Of a stretch of DNA of 64,000 nt, positions 36,757 to 48,383 are shown piece after piece. Position numbers and translations under genes: made by a program. The notes under the pieces were generated by a model that saw nothing but the letters and a program-made list of their open reading frames with translations, did not search any database and had not been told where the DNA came from. Each line of letters begins with the position of its first letter. Position 1 is the first letter of the stretch. This DNA is from Nymphaea colorata (Eukaryota; Streptophyta; Magnoliopsida; Nymphaeales; Nymphaeaceae). The stretch lies in the NCBI RefSeq assembly GCF_008831285.2, contig NW_022204507.1:3511017-3575016 (forward strand), given 5' to 3'.

Positions 36757-37491
36757 CTCTGTTTGGTTGGAGGGAAAGGGAGGGAAAGGAAGGGAGGGAA
36801 AGGGAAGGGAAGAGAAAGGGTAGGGAAAGAAATGGAATGGAAAGGAAAGGAAATGAAAGAGGTGACTAAAAAGGTTGTTTGGCTAAGAATGAAAGGAAAG
36901 GTTAAAATCACGTTTGTTTGAACTACATAAAGGAAAGGGGCAGCTGGTGGCCGCCCTCTTGGTGGCCACCACCTGCCTCCATCGCTGTGAAGACGGGAGA
37001 CAGGATGGGGAGGAGGTCCGGTCTCCATCGCCACAAAAAAAGAAAAAACGAAAACAAAGAAGAAGAAGAGGATGGGGAGGAGGCCTCAAAGAAGAAGAAA
37101 AGAACGTACCTTCAGAAAATGGATGTTTAGAAAGGAGGAGGAGGTCCCATGGGGATGAGCGGCCTGTTTCTCGCACAGCAGGGGAGGAGGCCTCGGCTCT
37201 TCCTCCTTTTTTTCGTTGAAGAAAAAAACATTGAAGGGGTATTGTGGGCAGTCAACACTTTTGCTACCTTCTCCCTTTCCTTTCCTTCCCAATCCATCCG
37301 ATTTGAGAGGTATTTGCATTTACATTTAGAAAGGGTATTTGCATTTACACTACACAATCCCTCCCTTTCCTTTTCCTCCCCTCCCAACCAAACACACTTT
37401 GCCCCTTTCCCTCCTTTCTAATTAGCCAACCAAACAGAGGAGGGATTGCTCCATCCCTCCCTTTTCTTCCCATTTCCACCAACCAAACAGG
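36757..37491. mobile_element. Polypurine short element with inverted ends, left arm
   Basis: Starts CTCTGTTTGGTTGGAGGGAAAG and ends CCAACCAAACAG, so the ends are inverted repeats. The ends are rich in GGGAAAGGA units. The same end motif recurs inside, near 37388 and 37422, so it may be a nested pair. The right-arm counterpart (42721-44016) is about 560 bp longer. Confidence 0.55.
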
Positions 37492-39716
37492 CTGTGAGAA
37501 ACCTGCAAGAAAAGTCCTATGGAAAATGATAATCGAAAACCCTACCTAACTATGAGAGAGAGAGTGTGAGAGTTCTGGAGAAATCTAGAGTTTCGAGAAT
37601 GGATCCCGAGCCCTGCAGAGTTCCGTTTCCGATGAAATCAACCCGCTGGTGAGATCAGTAATGGTAGAAACTAGGGCTCACAGAACCAGCAAGAGAGAGA
37701 ATGGGGAAAGATGGAATAAGGAAGAAGAAAAGAAAAGAGCGGGGATGATGTCATCAGACCTAGCCACCAGGAAAGGAAAATGAGAACGGCTCAGGAAGAA
37801 GGTCAGGAGAAGCGACTGGCGAGGAAGCGACTGGTCATTCGAGCAAAACGAGAAGGGGTTCTGAAATCCACCGAATGTCTGTTTTCTCTCTAACCTCTTC
37901 GAGTGAGCTTGTCCTCCCTCAAACCCTCGCTTGAGCAAAAAGGCCTGTATTCTCTCAACCCCTTGCTCTTAGCGAGGGTTCTTATTCAAACCTCTAGGTG
38001 TTTTGGAAACTGAAACCCATTCTAGGTCTTCAGGCTGAAGATTGTTTTTTTTCTTTTTTTAGATTTTTGTAACTTATGATTGTTCCTTTTCCTTTGCAAC
38101 CTTCTGCTACTGCCATCTTCTTCCATATTTCATTCATGAAGCAATGTCGCCCTTTCCATGAAGCATATGGAAGACTAGAACAAGCAATTAATCGAGTTAA
38201 ACAAGCCGGTCGAGTCAATCTCGAGCTCAAATACAATTGTTCTAGTCAAGCTCGAGCTACCATTGCAAAGCTCGACTCGAGTTTGAGCCAACCTCAAGCT
38301 GACCAAACCAAGAGTCAAGCAGAGCTCTAGCTGGCCGAACTTGGGTTCGGCTCGACTCATGTCAGCACTACTTCCAAATCATTAGTGCAAGTTCTAGGTT
38401 GGAAGCCAAGCTGTCCCTTCAACAACTAAAAGCCCTTGACATGTTTTGGATTCTTGTTTTTAGGACTCAACAATGATACATTGTTATTATCCCATAAATC
38501 TGCCTGAAAAAATGGAGTATATTCATGCAACACTTCGGCAAGTTTGTGAAACAAAAACATGGTGTTACTTTTACCAAACAGCCCCTCAAGCTCACCCTTC
38601 TCCTAGTGTAAATTTAATCATGCACAGCCACAATTGGCACGTACAAAAATACTAATTGCATTTTTTATCTAGAAGAAGTGGTGCTATATTAAATTGTGCA
38701 ATAAATTTTGAAATCATGAGTCCTATTTGTAAGCTTAATAATCTAAATTAAGTATGAAAAGTAATTACTATAATTCAACCAGAAAAAAAGTCACGACCAA
38801 AATAAGTATTTTAAAACAGATTTTAGAAACACTGACTCTAAGGCTAAGTACTTAATTATATATTCTAAATGATGCTGTACAGTCAAATTTTGAGCGCAAA
38901 TATAAACCAGAGACAAACACATTACAAGCACATAAATACACTTCATAGAAGTTAAAAAATTAATATCCAAGTATACCTTCTTCCATATTAGTACACCACG
39001 TTTAAAAAGAAGAGAATCTGAAATTTCTAAATTGTAAAGCTCGCACGAACCCTCGGAACCAAGCAACTTCCACTCATCACCCTGTTTGTTAATGGTCTTT
39101 AAACATTAATTAGACTCGAACTTGAAGATGCTTTAAACAAGTCACTTTTAACAACTTTTTTCCTTTCAAAAAAAAGGCACTGCAAAGAATGGCAGGTTCG
39201 AGCCAAGGTGAGCCAGCTCTAATTTGTTCTCGTCCCAAACGCCAAGATCGAACTTGCCTCAAATGCTCAAGACAAGTATGAGTGGACTAGCTCGAACTTG
39301 GCTTGAACTCAAACTGCCGATGCTAAACTCAGGCTAAAATTAGGCTGGAGCTTAGCCGGACAATATTTAAAAAAATAAAAAAAATTCAATTTGAACATGA
39401 GTAGGAACAGCCAGATTAGAATCTGAGAGTTGGAACTTGCTAGCAAGGGGGGAATCCGATGCTGCTGTTTATTGTCGTGATGATATTGAAAATGATCTTT
39501 TACATGTTATCTTATTGACCTTGATCTTACTCAAGTTTATGTAAATGGAGCTTGCCAAGCTCGAACTCTACTTGTTTACTTAACTTTAACCCAAACACGA
39601 CTCATTTATTATGAGTCGAGCTCGATCCGAGTTTATCTAAGAGACGTCCAGAGTGAACCAGAGTTGGCTCAAATCATCAAGCATCCATAATACTGTGGCG
39701 GCGTCCTGCTATGGAG
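37492..39716. other. Inner left arm, no gene recognised
   Basis: Includes AGCTCGAG-rich sequence (38155-38345) and a block at 38473-38655. Its reading (NLPEKMEYIHAT and LIMHSHNWHVQKY) is kept in both arms, at 41584-41766 on the minus strand. A minus-strand reading near 39000-39060 (CELYNLEISDSLLFKRGVL) is also shared with the right arm near 41170-41230. No family is recognised for these. Confidence 0.4.
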
Positions 39717-40156
39717 TAATTGAAAATCCCGTATGTCAGAGAAGAAGATACATCATGCCATGGATTGTCCAAGAAATGCTGCAATACTTCATGCAGTGAA
39801 CAAATAATACCATCTAAACTGAGAAGGAAAGCATCAAATAGCTGACTGGTTATATGCGCCATACTGGTGCACAAATTTCCGTGTGCAAGTATGGTTAATG
39901 ACTAAAATACCCTTAGTTCACACTAAAAAAAACTTTTGTAAACACAAAAATGGAAATGAAAAAAGTAGAAAGACTATGGATCACATTTCTTTTTTTAACA
40001 AATGACCAAAATGTCCTTCCATCGTTTACCATGTAGCATGCACACTACACACACAACTTTCTCTCTCAAATGGCAGTCATTGGGGCAGTGAGTTTGGTAT
40101 TTTTGTCTAAGAAAAAGGTACCAAACCCTTAGGTGCTGGACCCATAAGGATGCTCC

Positions 40157-40352
40157 TAGGGGCAGAGACAAGGGGGGCCTGCATGGGCCATTGCCCTACC
40201 TCAATTTTTTTGAAAAAGAAATTTATATGTAAATTTAAAAAATAAATCACTTGTTCTATATAAAATTTTGGAAAATGGTATTTTGGTCCCAGTCAAAATT
40301 TAGAAACTTTAATTCAGACCCCCCTCATGAAAAATTTTTGGATCCGCCACTA
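40157..40352. mobile_element. hAT-like MITE, 196 bp, with perfect 8-bp target duplication
   Basis: Starts TAGGGGCAGAGAC and ends GGATCCGCCACTA, inverted ends of the widespread CAGGGGCGGAGC type. Identical 8-bp sequences GATGCTCC flank it at 40149-40156 and 40353-40360. It has no coding capacity and would need a hAT transposase in trans. The perfect duplication suggests a fairly recent insertion into the spacer. Confidence 0.9.
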
Positions 40353-40394
40353 GATGCTCCTATGTTAAGCTTGCTTTGATTAACATGATAGTCA

Positions 40395-40519
40395 TGAGAG
40401 CTGAATGGTTTTTGTAAGCCCATCAGCAATCTGTTCTTTGGATGATGTTCGTCTCACAACTACAGTGACTTGAGCAACTTTGTACTTAACAAAGTGAACA
40501 TCCACTTCAATGTGCTGCC
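40395..40519 (-). mobile_element. Ty1-copia RNase H tail
   Basis: The minus strand reads GQHIEVDVHFVKYKVAQ, then TSSKEQIADGLTKTIQLS and a stop. This corresponds to the KHIEVDYHFVREKV and DQLADIFTKPL motifs that close copia pol. The recognisable part begins right at the palindrome arm boundary, so the recombination junction cut through a copia element. Confidence 0.8.
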
Positions 40520-42720
40520 CTCCATAGCAGGATGCCGCCACAGTATTATGGAGGCTTGATTATTTGAGCCAACTCTGGTTCACTCTTGACGTCTCTTAGT
40601 TAAACTCAGAGCGAGCTCGACTCATCTAATAAATGAGTCGTGTTTGGGTTAAAGTTAAGTAAACGAGTAGAGTTTGAGCTTGGCAAGCTCCATTTACATA
40701 AACATGAGTAAGATCAAGATCAATAAGATAACATGTAAAAGATAATTTTCAATATCATCACGACAATAAACACAAACGTCGGATTGCCCCCTTGCTAGAA
40801 AGTTCCAACTCTCAAATTCTAATCTGGCTGTTCCTACTCATGTTCAAATTGAATTTTTTTTATTTTTTTTACACATTGCCCGGCTATGCTCCAGCCCAAT
40901 TTTGGCCTGAGTTTAGTGCCGGCACTTTGAGTTCGAGCCAAGTTTGAGCTAGTCCACTCATACTTGTCTTGAGCATTCGAGCCAAGTTCGATCTTGGCTT
41001 TTGAGACAAGAACAAACTAGAGCTGGCTCACCTTGGCTCGAACCTGCCATTCTTGGCAGTGCCTTTGTTTTGAAAGGAAAAAAATTGTTAAAAGTGACTT
41101 GTTTAAAGCATCTTCAAGTTTGAGTCTAATTAATGTTTAAAGACCATTAACAAACAGGGTGACGAGTGGAAGTTGCTTGGTTCTGAGGGTTCGTGCGACC
41201 TTTACAATTTAAAAAATTAAGATTCTCTTCTTTTTAAACGTGGTGTACTTATATGGAAGAAGGTATACTTGGATATTAATTTTTTAACTTTTACGAAGTG
41301 CATTTATGTGCTTGTAATGTGTTCGTCTCCAGTTTATATTTGCGCTCAAAATTTGACTGTACAGCATCATTTAGAATATATAATTAAGTACTTAGCCTTA
41401 GAGTCAGTGTTTCTACAATGTGTTTTAAAATCTTTATTTTGGTCGTGACTTTTTTTCTGGTCGAATTATAGTAATTATTTTTCATACTTAATTTAGATTA
41501 TTAAGCTTACAAATAGGACTCATGATTTCAAAATTTATTGCACAATTTAATATAGCACCACTTCTTCTAGTTCAAAAATGCAATTAGTACTTTTGTATGT
41601 GCCAATTGTGGCTGTGCATGATTAAATTTAGACTACGAGAAGGGTGAGCTTGAGCGGCTGTTTGGTAAAAGTAACACCACATTGTTGTTTCACTAACTTT
41701 CCCAACTGTTGCATGAATATACTCCATTTTTTCAGGCAGATTTATGGGATAATAACAATATATCATTGTTAAGTCCTAAAAAAAAGAATCTAAAACATGT
41801 CAAGGGCTTTTAGTGGTTGAAGGGACAGCTTGGCTTCCAACCTAGAACTTGCACTAATGATTAAGAAGTAGTGCTGACACGAGTCGAGCCGAGCTCGAGT
41901 TTGGCCAGCTAGAGCTCAGCTTGACTCTTGGTTTGGTCAGCTTGAGGTCGGCTCAAACTCGAGTCGAGCTTTGCAATGGTAGCTCGAGCTTGACTCGACC
42001 AATTGTATTCGAGCTCGAGATTGACCCGACCGGCTTGTTTAACTTGATTAATTGCTTGTTCTAGTCTTCCATATGCTTCATGGGAAAGGGTGACGTTGCT
42101 TCATGTATGAAAGACGGCAGTAGCAGAAGGTTGCAATGGAAAAGGAACAATCATAAGTTACAAAAATCTAAAAAAAAAAAAAAAACAATCTTCAGCCTGA
42201 AGACCTTGAATGAGTTTCAGTTTCCAAGACACCTGGAGGTTTGGGTAAGAACCCTCGCTAAGCGCAAGGGGTTGAGAGAATACAGGCCTTTTGGTTCAAG
42301 AGAGGGTTTGAGGGAGAACAAGCTCACTCGAAGAGGTTAGAGAGAAAACAGACATTCGGTGGGTTTCAGAAACCCTTCCTCGGTTTGCTCGAATGACCAG
42401 TCGCTGCTCCTGGCTTTCTTCCTGAGCGGTTCTCGTTTTCCTTTCCTGGCGGCTGGGTCTGATGACATGGTCCCTGCTCTTTTCTTTTCTTGTTCCTTAT
42501 TCCATCTTTCCCCTTTCTCTCTCTTGCTGGTTCTGTGAGCCCTAGTTTCGACCGTTACTGATCTTGCCAGTGGGTTGATTTTGTCGGAAACGGAACTTTG
42601 TATGGCTCGGGATCCATTCTCAAAACCCTAGATTTCTGCAGAACTCTCTCTCTCTCTCATAGTTAGGTAGGGTTTTCAATTATCGTTTTCCGTAGGATTT
42701 TTCTTGCAGGTTTATTATGG

Positions 42721-44016
42721 CCTGTTTGGTTGGAGGGAAAGGGAAGGAAAGGGAGGGATTGAGCAATCCTTCCTCTGTTTGGTTGGCTAATAAGAAAGGA
42801 GGGAAAGGCAGGGAAAGGGGCAAAGTGTGTTTGGTTGGGAGGGGAGAGAAAGGAAAGGGAAGGAAAGGGAGGGATTGTGTAGTGTAATGGAAATCCCTCT
42901 CAAATCGGACGGATTGGGAAGGAAAGGAAAGGGAGAAGGTAGCAAAAGTGTTGGCTGCCCACAATACCCCTTCAATGCTTTCTTCTTCAACAAAAAAAAG
43001 GATGAGGAAGAGCCAAGGCCTCCTCCCCTGCTGCGCGAGAAACAGGCCGCTCGTCCCCACCAGACCTTCTCCTCCTTTCTAAACACCCATTTTCTGAAGG
43101 TACATTCTTTTCTTCTTCTTCTTTGTTTTCGTTTTTTCTTTTTTCTTTCTTTTTTTTTTTGTGGCGACGGAGACCGAACCTCCTCCCCATCCTGTCTCTC
43201 TTCTTCATGGCGATGGAGACAGGTGGTGGCCACCAAGTAGGCGGCCACCAGCTGCCCCTATTTCAGCAGCAGGGAGGGCCCGACGGTGCTTTTTCTTCTC
43301 CGTCACCTGATTTTCATGTGGAGCAGCAGCAGGTGGGGGAAGGAAGAAGCAATGGCGTGAAGATGATGGTGAAGGTGGAGATGGTGATCATCCTCCACCA
43401 CATGGTGCTGAACTTCCAATGGGAGCCCTTTGAGCAGGATCACCCCATCGCCTTCCCCTTCGTCAAATTCCCCAAAGGCCTCCCCAATAGAGTTCACAAG
43501 CTTCCTGCTACTACAGTCGATTGGAATCCATGAGTGGGAATGGATTCATAAACCGCTACATCGTCTCTATCAATCTTTCCATCTCACAGCGATGATTAGC
43601 TGTTCTTGAGGAAGCTGCACGGTTTTCATTTTCACCCACACATACCTTGATTTTATCGCGCTTGGAAAAGGATCGGTTGCCTCCAACAGTCTCTTGTTTG
43701 AGAACCAATTGAGCAAGTTTGGGAGGTATTCCCGGTTTGATCATGCCTAATGCCTACTTGAGAAATGCTCATCGCATTCTTAATTTTTTAAACATCTTGA
43801 TTGGGGTATTATTGTAAAGTATTATGAATTATATCCTTTCCTTTCCTTTATGTAGTCCAAACAAACATGATTTTAACCTTTCCTTTCATTCTTATCCAAA
43901 CAACCTTTTTAATCACCTCTTTCCTTTTCTTTCCATTCCATTCCTTTCCCTACCCTTTCTCTTCCCTTCCCTTTCCCTCCCTTCATTTCCCTCCCTTTCC
44001 CTCCAACCAAACAGAG
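42721..44016. mobile_element. Polypurine short element with inverted ends, right arm
   Basis: Starts CCTGTTTGGTTGGAGGGAAAG and ends CCTCCAACCAAACAGAG. Counterpart of 36757-37491. It includes an extra segment at 43258-43840 with a plus-strand reading ending FPFVKFPKGLPNRVHKLP. No family is recognised for that reading, but it is more protein-like than the flanks. Confidence 0.55.
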
Positions 44017-44210
44017 CGTTAGGGAAGTGTAGTTCAGAGAAGAGGGTTTTGATAGATTCCGCTTTCAGCACAGCATGTCGTTTCTTTTTGAGATTGGGGA
44101 TCATACATTGAGGGATTCAGGTAACGGATTTGGTTGGTTTGTGTTGGGGATGAGTTCAGCGATGGGGAATTCTGTTTTTCTGTGTTCGCTTTGGCTCTTG
44201 AAGCTGAAGG

Positions 44211-44600
44211 ATGAACGATAAGGACCAGATGATGAATCGAACCTATGGAGCATGGCACGGCGGAGGTAGCAGTGGGATGAGCATGGATGGTGGGTATCCA
44301 CAGTCTGGCCGTGCAGGCTGGAAGTCAAAGAAGATGGATATGCAGCGGAAGGGGAGCGAGGGTGCTCCAGCAGCACAACAACAGGGTGTTGTCGGTTACA
44401 AACCGCCGAGGCTTCAGTAATTGCAGACTCAGAACAGGCTGAAAGCACGGCGATTCTACCCGAAGCGGAAGTTCCACAGGTTTGTGCCCTATGCGCCACA
44501 GAATACGACGTCTTTTATCGTCCGTACAAAGAAGTCCGGGGGAATTGCATCTCTGGTCTCTCCCTGCCCGGTAACTCCCGCTATCTTGACAACCACAGGT
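44211..44600 (+). pseudogene. PRLI-interacting-factor-A-like fragment, right arm (fuller copy)
   Basis: One plus-strand frame gives MNDKDQMMNRTYGAWHGG, VGYKPPRLQ, a TAA at 44418-44420, then LQTQNRLKARRFYPKRKFH, NTTSFIVRTKKSGGIASLVS and PCPVTPAIL. This is the N-terminal third of a conserved plant protein whose intact form has Glu at the stop position (from memory). The lack of an intron and the abrupt end after CPVTPAIL, where sequence shared with the left arm resumes, indicate a captured fragment. The stop is shared with the left arm and predates the inversion. Confidence 0.65.
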
Positions 44601-44716
44601 TTGGCTGAACCCCTCACTCAACTGAAACCCTTGCTCGAGCAGAGATCATTGGGTTTTTGAGACCCTCCCTCATTTGAGGGAGAGAGGGTTTCAGAAACCT
44701 TGTTTTCTCTGATTTA

Positions 44717-44748
44717 GAGAGATATAGAGAGAGAGAGAGAGAGAGAGG
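44717..44748. repeat. (GA)n microsatellite, right arm
   Basis: Short counterpart of the CT run at 36011-36102. Confidence 0.9.
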
Positions 44749-44864
44749 GGTTTTGCTTGAGGCAAAAGCCTCCATCCTTCAGACAATGCAGAAAAAACTG
44801 ATGAAAGGAATGAGTTGCAGTAGTGAAGGGCTTGATTTTCCTCCTTTGAAGGCGATGGCATTCG

Positions 44865-45050
44865 CTACTTTTGGGGCAGGCACCTCGCCCACCTGCTATT
44901 GCAGAGACGATGAGATGAACAGGTCCCTGCTATTCTTGGGAAAATGGCGAACGGCAACCAGATGACCTCGATGGTGACTGGGAGCAATGAGGAGCAAGCA
45001 GTAAATGGCGATGGCGAGCAGGGGTGATCCTTGCTAATAAAATACGTCAA
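44865..45050 (-). other. Reading conserved in both arms, unrecognised
   Basis: The minus strand gives CSSLLPVTIEVIWLPFAIFP and MWARCLPQK-like ends. The left-arm counterpart is 35727-35912 on the plus strand and is also open. This may be coincidence of high arm identity rather than selection. No domain recognised. Confidence 0.2.
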
Positions 45051-46594
45051 TGGAAAGTGAAGAACGCTTACTGAGCGGAGGCCTTAGCTGCAGTGAACTG
45101 AGCGAATGACGATGGCAATATGGCATCGGAGGATGGAAGAGGAAGAGAGTGAAGAGAGAGAAAAAAATGAAAAATGACAAATCAATGAGGAAAAGTAAAT
45201 CAATGGCGATGGCGAGCTTAAACAAACTCGAACTTGGCTCGATAACATAAGCTGAACGATCAACTAAAGCCCGGCTCATTGAGTAGAAAAGCTAGCTCGA
45301 ACTCGAGTTCGAGCCGAGCTTTAACGAGCCGAGTTCAAGTTGCTTGGCTCATTGTTTACCCTTATTTGGAAGGATATAGAACCTTGAATTATTGTTACAT
45401 GAATCTGCCTCAATTTTTTGGTAGATTCATGGGATGCTTATAAATCGTCCCTACTGCCAAATAACCCCTAAAAGTTCCTTTAATTCATGTATCTCAACTT
45501 TTAACTCAATCATGTAAATGACTAATTTCTCTATGACTTCACATTTTCTTGAGTTTTTTTTGTAGTTTAGAAGCATAACTTAGTTTGACCAACATATCCA
45601 TGTTGATACATCTCCCTTTCTAGAAGCAACGGATCATGTATCAAAACCATTCCAAGAAACGTGCTTAAGAAAGAAAACGCAACTAGAAAATTCTACCAGG
45701 CATTAATCCCAGCTTAATTCCCCATTTAATTATTTTCAAGAAATTGTAGCTTCCTTTAGGTCAACAAGATGTATAATCTCGAATTAATACAAAACAAAGT
45801 GATGCATAGCTCGAAGAAATTAGATGCACCACAAATGATAAATATCAAACATTTGGGAGAGATTAGAAAGTGGAAGTATCAAGATTAATCTTGCTTGCTT
45901 TTTGCAATTGTATATAGGCAACGGTCGAACCAGAGTTGAAATACAATTTTACATATTTTTTTATATTGGTTATTTTAAAATTTTTAAAATTTACAAAGAA
46001 AATTTTGATTTTTTTTAGATTTTCAAAACAAGAACACGTAATGGAGAGTATTTTGATCAACACGTCAGATGGCCATTGCATGCACTGTTGTAAGGCATAT
46101 CGTTCGTATCAAAGTAAAACAGTATGAGATCCAAGATCCACAATAAGCAAAACAAAAGGGATTAGTTCGGTGGTCCCTCTGTACCCACTCTTTGCAGAGA
46201 GCGTGTTCCAACTCCACATATGGTTCCATGGGCTCAGAGGTGCCGTGTTTGACTACAATTTCCCTTTTTCTTTATTTGTTCATACCGACAAAACCTTTCA
46301 CGCAACTCGGAGAGTTGTCCCGTGAGCAACAAAAAAAACAGTGGCGAACCGCCCTTCTCAATTCAAACAACCCTCTTTCGGTATTCAACGCGGATCGGTG
46401 TACCGAATCGGTCACAAACAGTATAAAACGGAGTCTATCAAGTACAGAACTCCTTGGTCGGACGCTACTGATTCCACGTAGCTAGGTACATCCTTTTATT
46501 ATCTGGACAAGTCCAGGAAACCATCCCCGGCTCTAAATTGAACAGACCCTTTGAATGAGGAAGATCTCTATATTGGCCTCTTTAATATGCAATC

Positions 46595-46611
46595 TCTCTC
46601 TCTCTCTATCT

Positions 46612-46676
<65 letters not shown>
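46595..46676. repeat. (TC)n(TA)n compound microsatellite, right arm
   Basis: Mirror counterpart of 34070-34191. Confidence 0.9.
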
Positions 46677-46679
<3 letters not shown>

Positions 46680-46857
46680 ATATAATCAAAAGAAGTGAAC
46701 ACAAAATCTCAAATTGTGTCTAATTACTCAACTAAAGATGAAAAGTGAAAACAGACTCCTCTTGTATACTCAAAACGCGAAAAATGTGCACTTTGTTCAT
46801 GTTCTTTACGCAAGACAAAAAGATAATAAGAAAAAGCAGTGGAAAAGGACACCAGTG

Positions 46858-47417
46858 TCATAACGTGAGGAGGTTAGCAGGCTGCAGGGCCAGAGCCACG
46901 CCGTACCAAGAATCCGGTCCGAGATTCGACCCGCTCGAGCTCACCACTGAGCCATCACGGGCCAACGACTGGGCAATGTTGTCAGAGATGCAGCCATCGA
47001 CGTCTACCTTGACCAAGCCGGTGCCGACAATCTCTGAGCCAAGACACAGGCCGTTGTTTCCGGCGAGCTTGAGCTTGGTGCCCAACTGCTCGACCACCTC
47101 CTTCCAGAACGGCACCTGCCCCTCAGCCGGTTGTAGCTGAGGTCGAGGTCATGAATCAAGGGAAGCCCACCGAGTCCAGATGGTGTGGCCCCGGTGAGCC
47201 CGTTGTGGTTTTGGGACAGGTAGGTCTGGTTGCACAGGCGAGCCATAGAAGCCGGGATAGTGCCGACGAGCCAAGTGTATCGAGGCTGACCAAGCCCGCC
47301 ATATGGGTCCAAGCCCTTTAGCTCCCGCGGTGATGCTGGAATCTCAATAGATATGTTGTTGAACCTCAAATCGAGCTTAGTCGCCTTCGAGAGTTGGCTG
47401 AGCTCCGATGGAGCCAA
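46858..47417 (-). pseudogene. LRR protein gene fragment, right arm (fuller copy)
   Basis: The minus strand gives [19 protein letters not shown], then LVGTIPASMARLCNQTYLSQ, then GLGGLPLIHDLDLSYNRLRG. After a frame change it gives KLKLAGNNGLCLGSEIVG. It retains a repeat missing from the left arm (33422-33900). This is the C-terminal part of a plant extracellular LRR protein, without signal peptide, membrane segment or kinase. A frameshift near 47090-47110 separates the repeats from the cap, so it is non-functional. Confidence 0.7.
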
Positions 47418-47469
47418 AAGAAATTGAATGGAGGGGTACTTGTTTAAACAAACTCAAATCTGGTGGACA

Positions 47470-47512
47470 TATACATATATATATATACATATATATATAT
47501 ATGTATATATAT
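47470..47512. repeat. TA-rich microsatellite, right arm
   Basis: CATATATA run, the short counterpart of 33258-33366. Confidence 0.85.
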
Positions 47513-48383
47513 AAAGCAATAAATATTTAATATTTCACACCAGCCACATTGTGGCTACCCTACTGGTTCTCGCTGAGGTCAAGGACGATGAGGTAGGTGT
47601 TCTTTTGAAATTTTGAAACTTAAAAGCTAAGTCACCCGGACTCTTGTATCTTACTACCGCACCTGAGTCACATCGAGTCGGGTGCGCACCGGAGATGGGC
47701 CCGGCTCCAACTCATACCCGAGCCCAATTAGAATGCCATATTACTAAATGACTTATATAATATATGTTGTTGGGATATTTTACTACGCAATACAATTATT
47801 CAAGTATGTTATATACATTGATAACTAAATTATAATAATAATATAAGCATGCTTATTCTGTTATATATATAAAAATTAATAAAAAAATAATAATAAAATA
47901 CCCTTACCACACCGCCGCACTTAAATTTTTTATAATGTGCCACTCCGGCACCCACACCTGCATCGGCAACCGCACCCGCTAGAGCTTAAAACAAAAGAAA
48001 GAAATTAGGTCAAATGGGGGGTTGGTAAGCGAACTAAAAGGAGTCATGCTCGAGGTGTGGCTTGGTCTATCGAATTGAGTTCAAGATGATCTTGTATAGC
48101 TAAACACGAGCTTGAGCCAAGCTGAACGAGCTGAATTTTGACTCGGCTCCTATATAGCCCTACAAGTGGGTCAAGTGTGTGCTGAAGTGGTGTGAGGTTC
48201 CTGTATAGTGAGAGTTCTCACGGCATGAGCAAGTGTTAATGATTCACTTCTTAGTTTTAATATTGACAGCACTCGTATTGAATGTTTCACCCCCATCACT
48301 GTATCATGCTGAATGCTTAAACCCTAGGATGGGTTTTTCTGTCGAAATGAGATCTTTCTCCTAAAAGATGTTCCCTTCATCCA

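Larger units (their letters stand above)
39717..40519. other. Palindrome spacer (803 bp)
   Basis: Single-copy sequence between the arms. From left to right it holds the start of a minus-strand open frame (39677-39874, running into the left arm), AT-rich DNA, a hAT-like MITE and the tail of a copia RNase H. Its ends do not pair with each other, so a transcript through it would form a hairpin loop of this length. Confidence 0.85.
40520..48205 (-). repeat. Right arm of giant inverted repeat
   Basis: Reverse-complement partner of 32554-39716, about 520 bp longer. The main size difference is a segment of about 580 bp at 43258-43840 with no counterpart in the left arm. The outer end reads GGTTCCTGTA at 48205, after which the two flanks differ completely. 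Confidence 0.93.

Noticed and set aside
36681-37421. Pro/Phe/Ser-rich and Lys/Arg-rich open frames around 36.7-37.4 and 42.7-43.3 kb
   Set aside because: They are produced by GGGAAAGGA polypurine and GAAGAAGA tracts of the short element, read on both strands.
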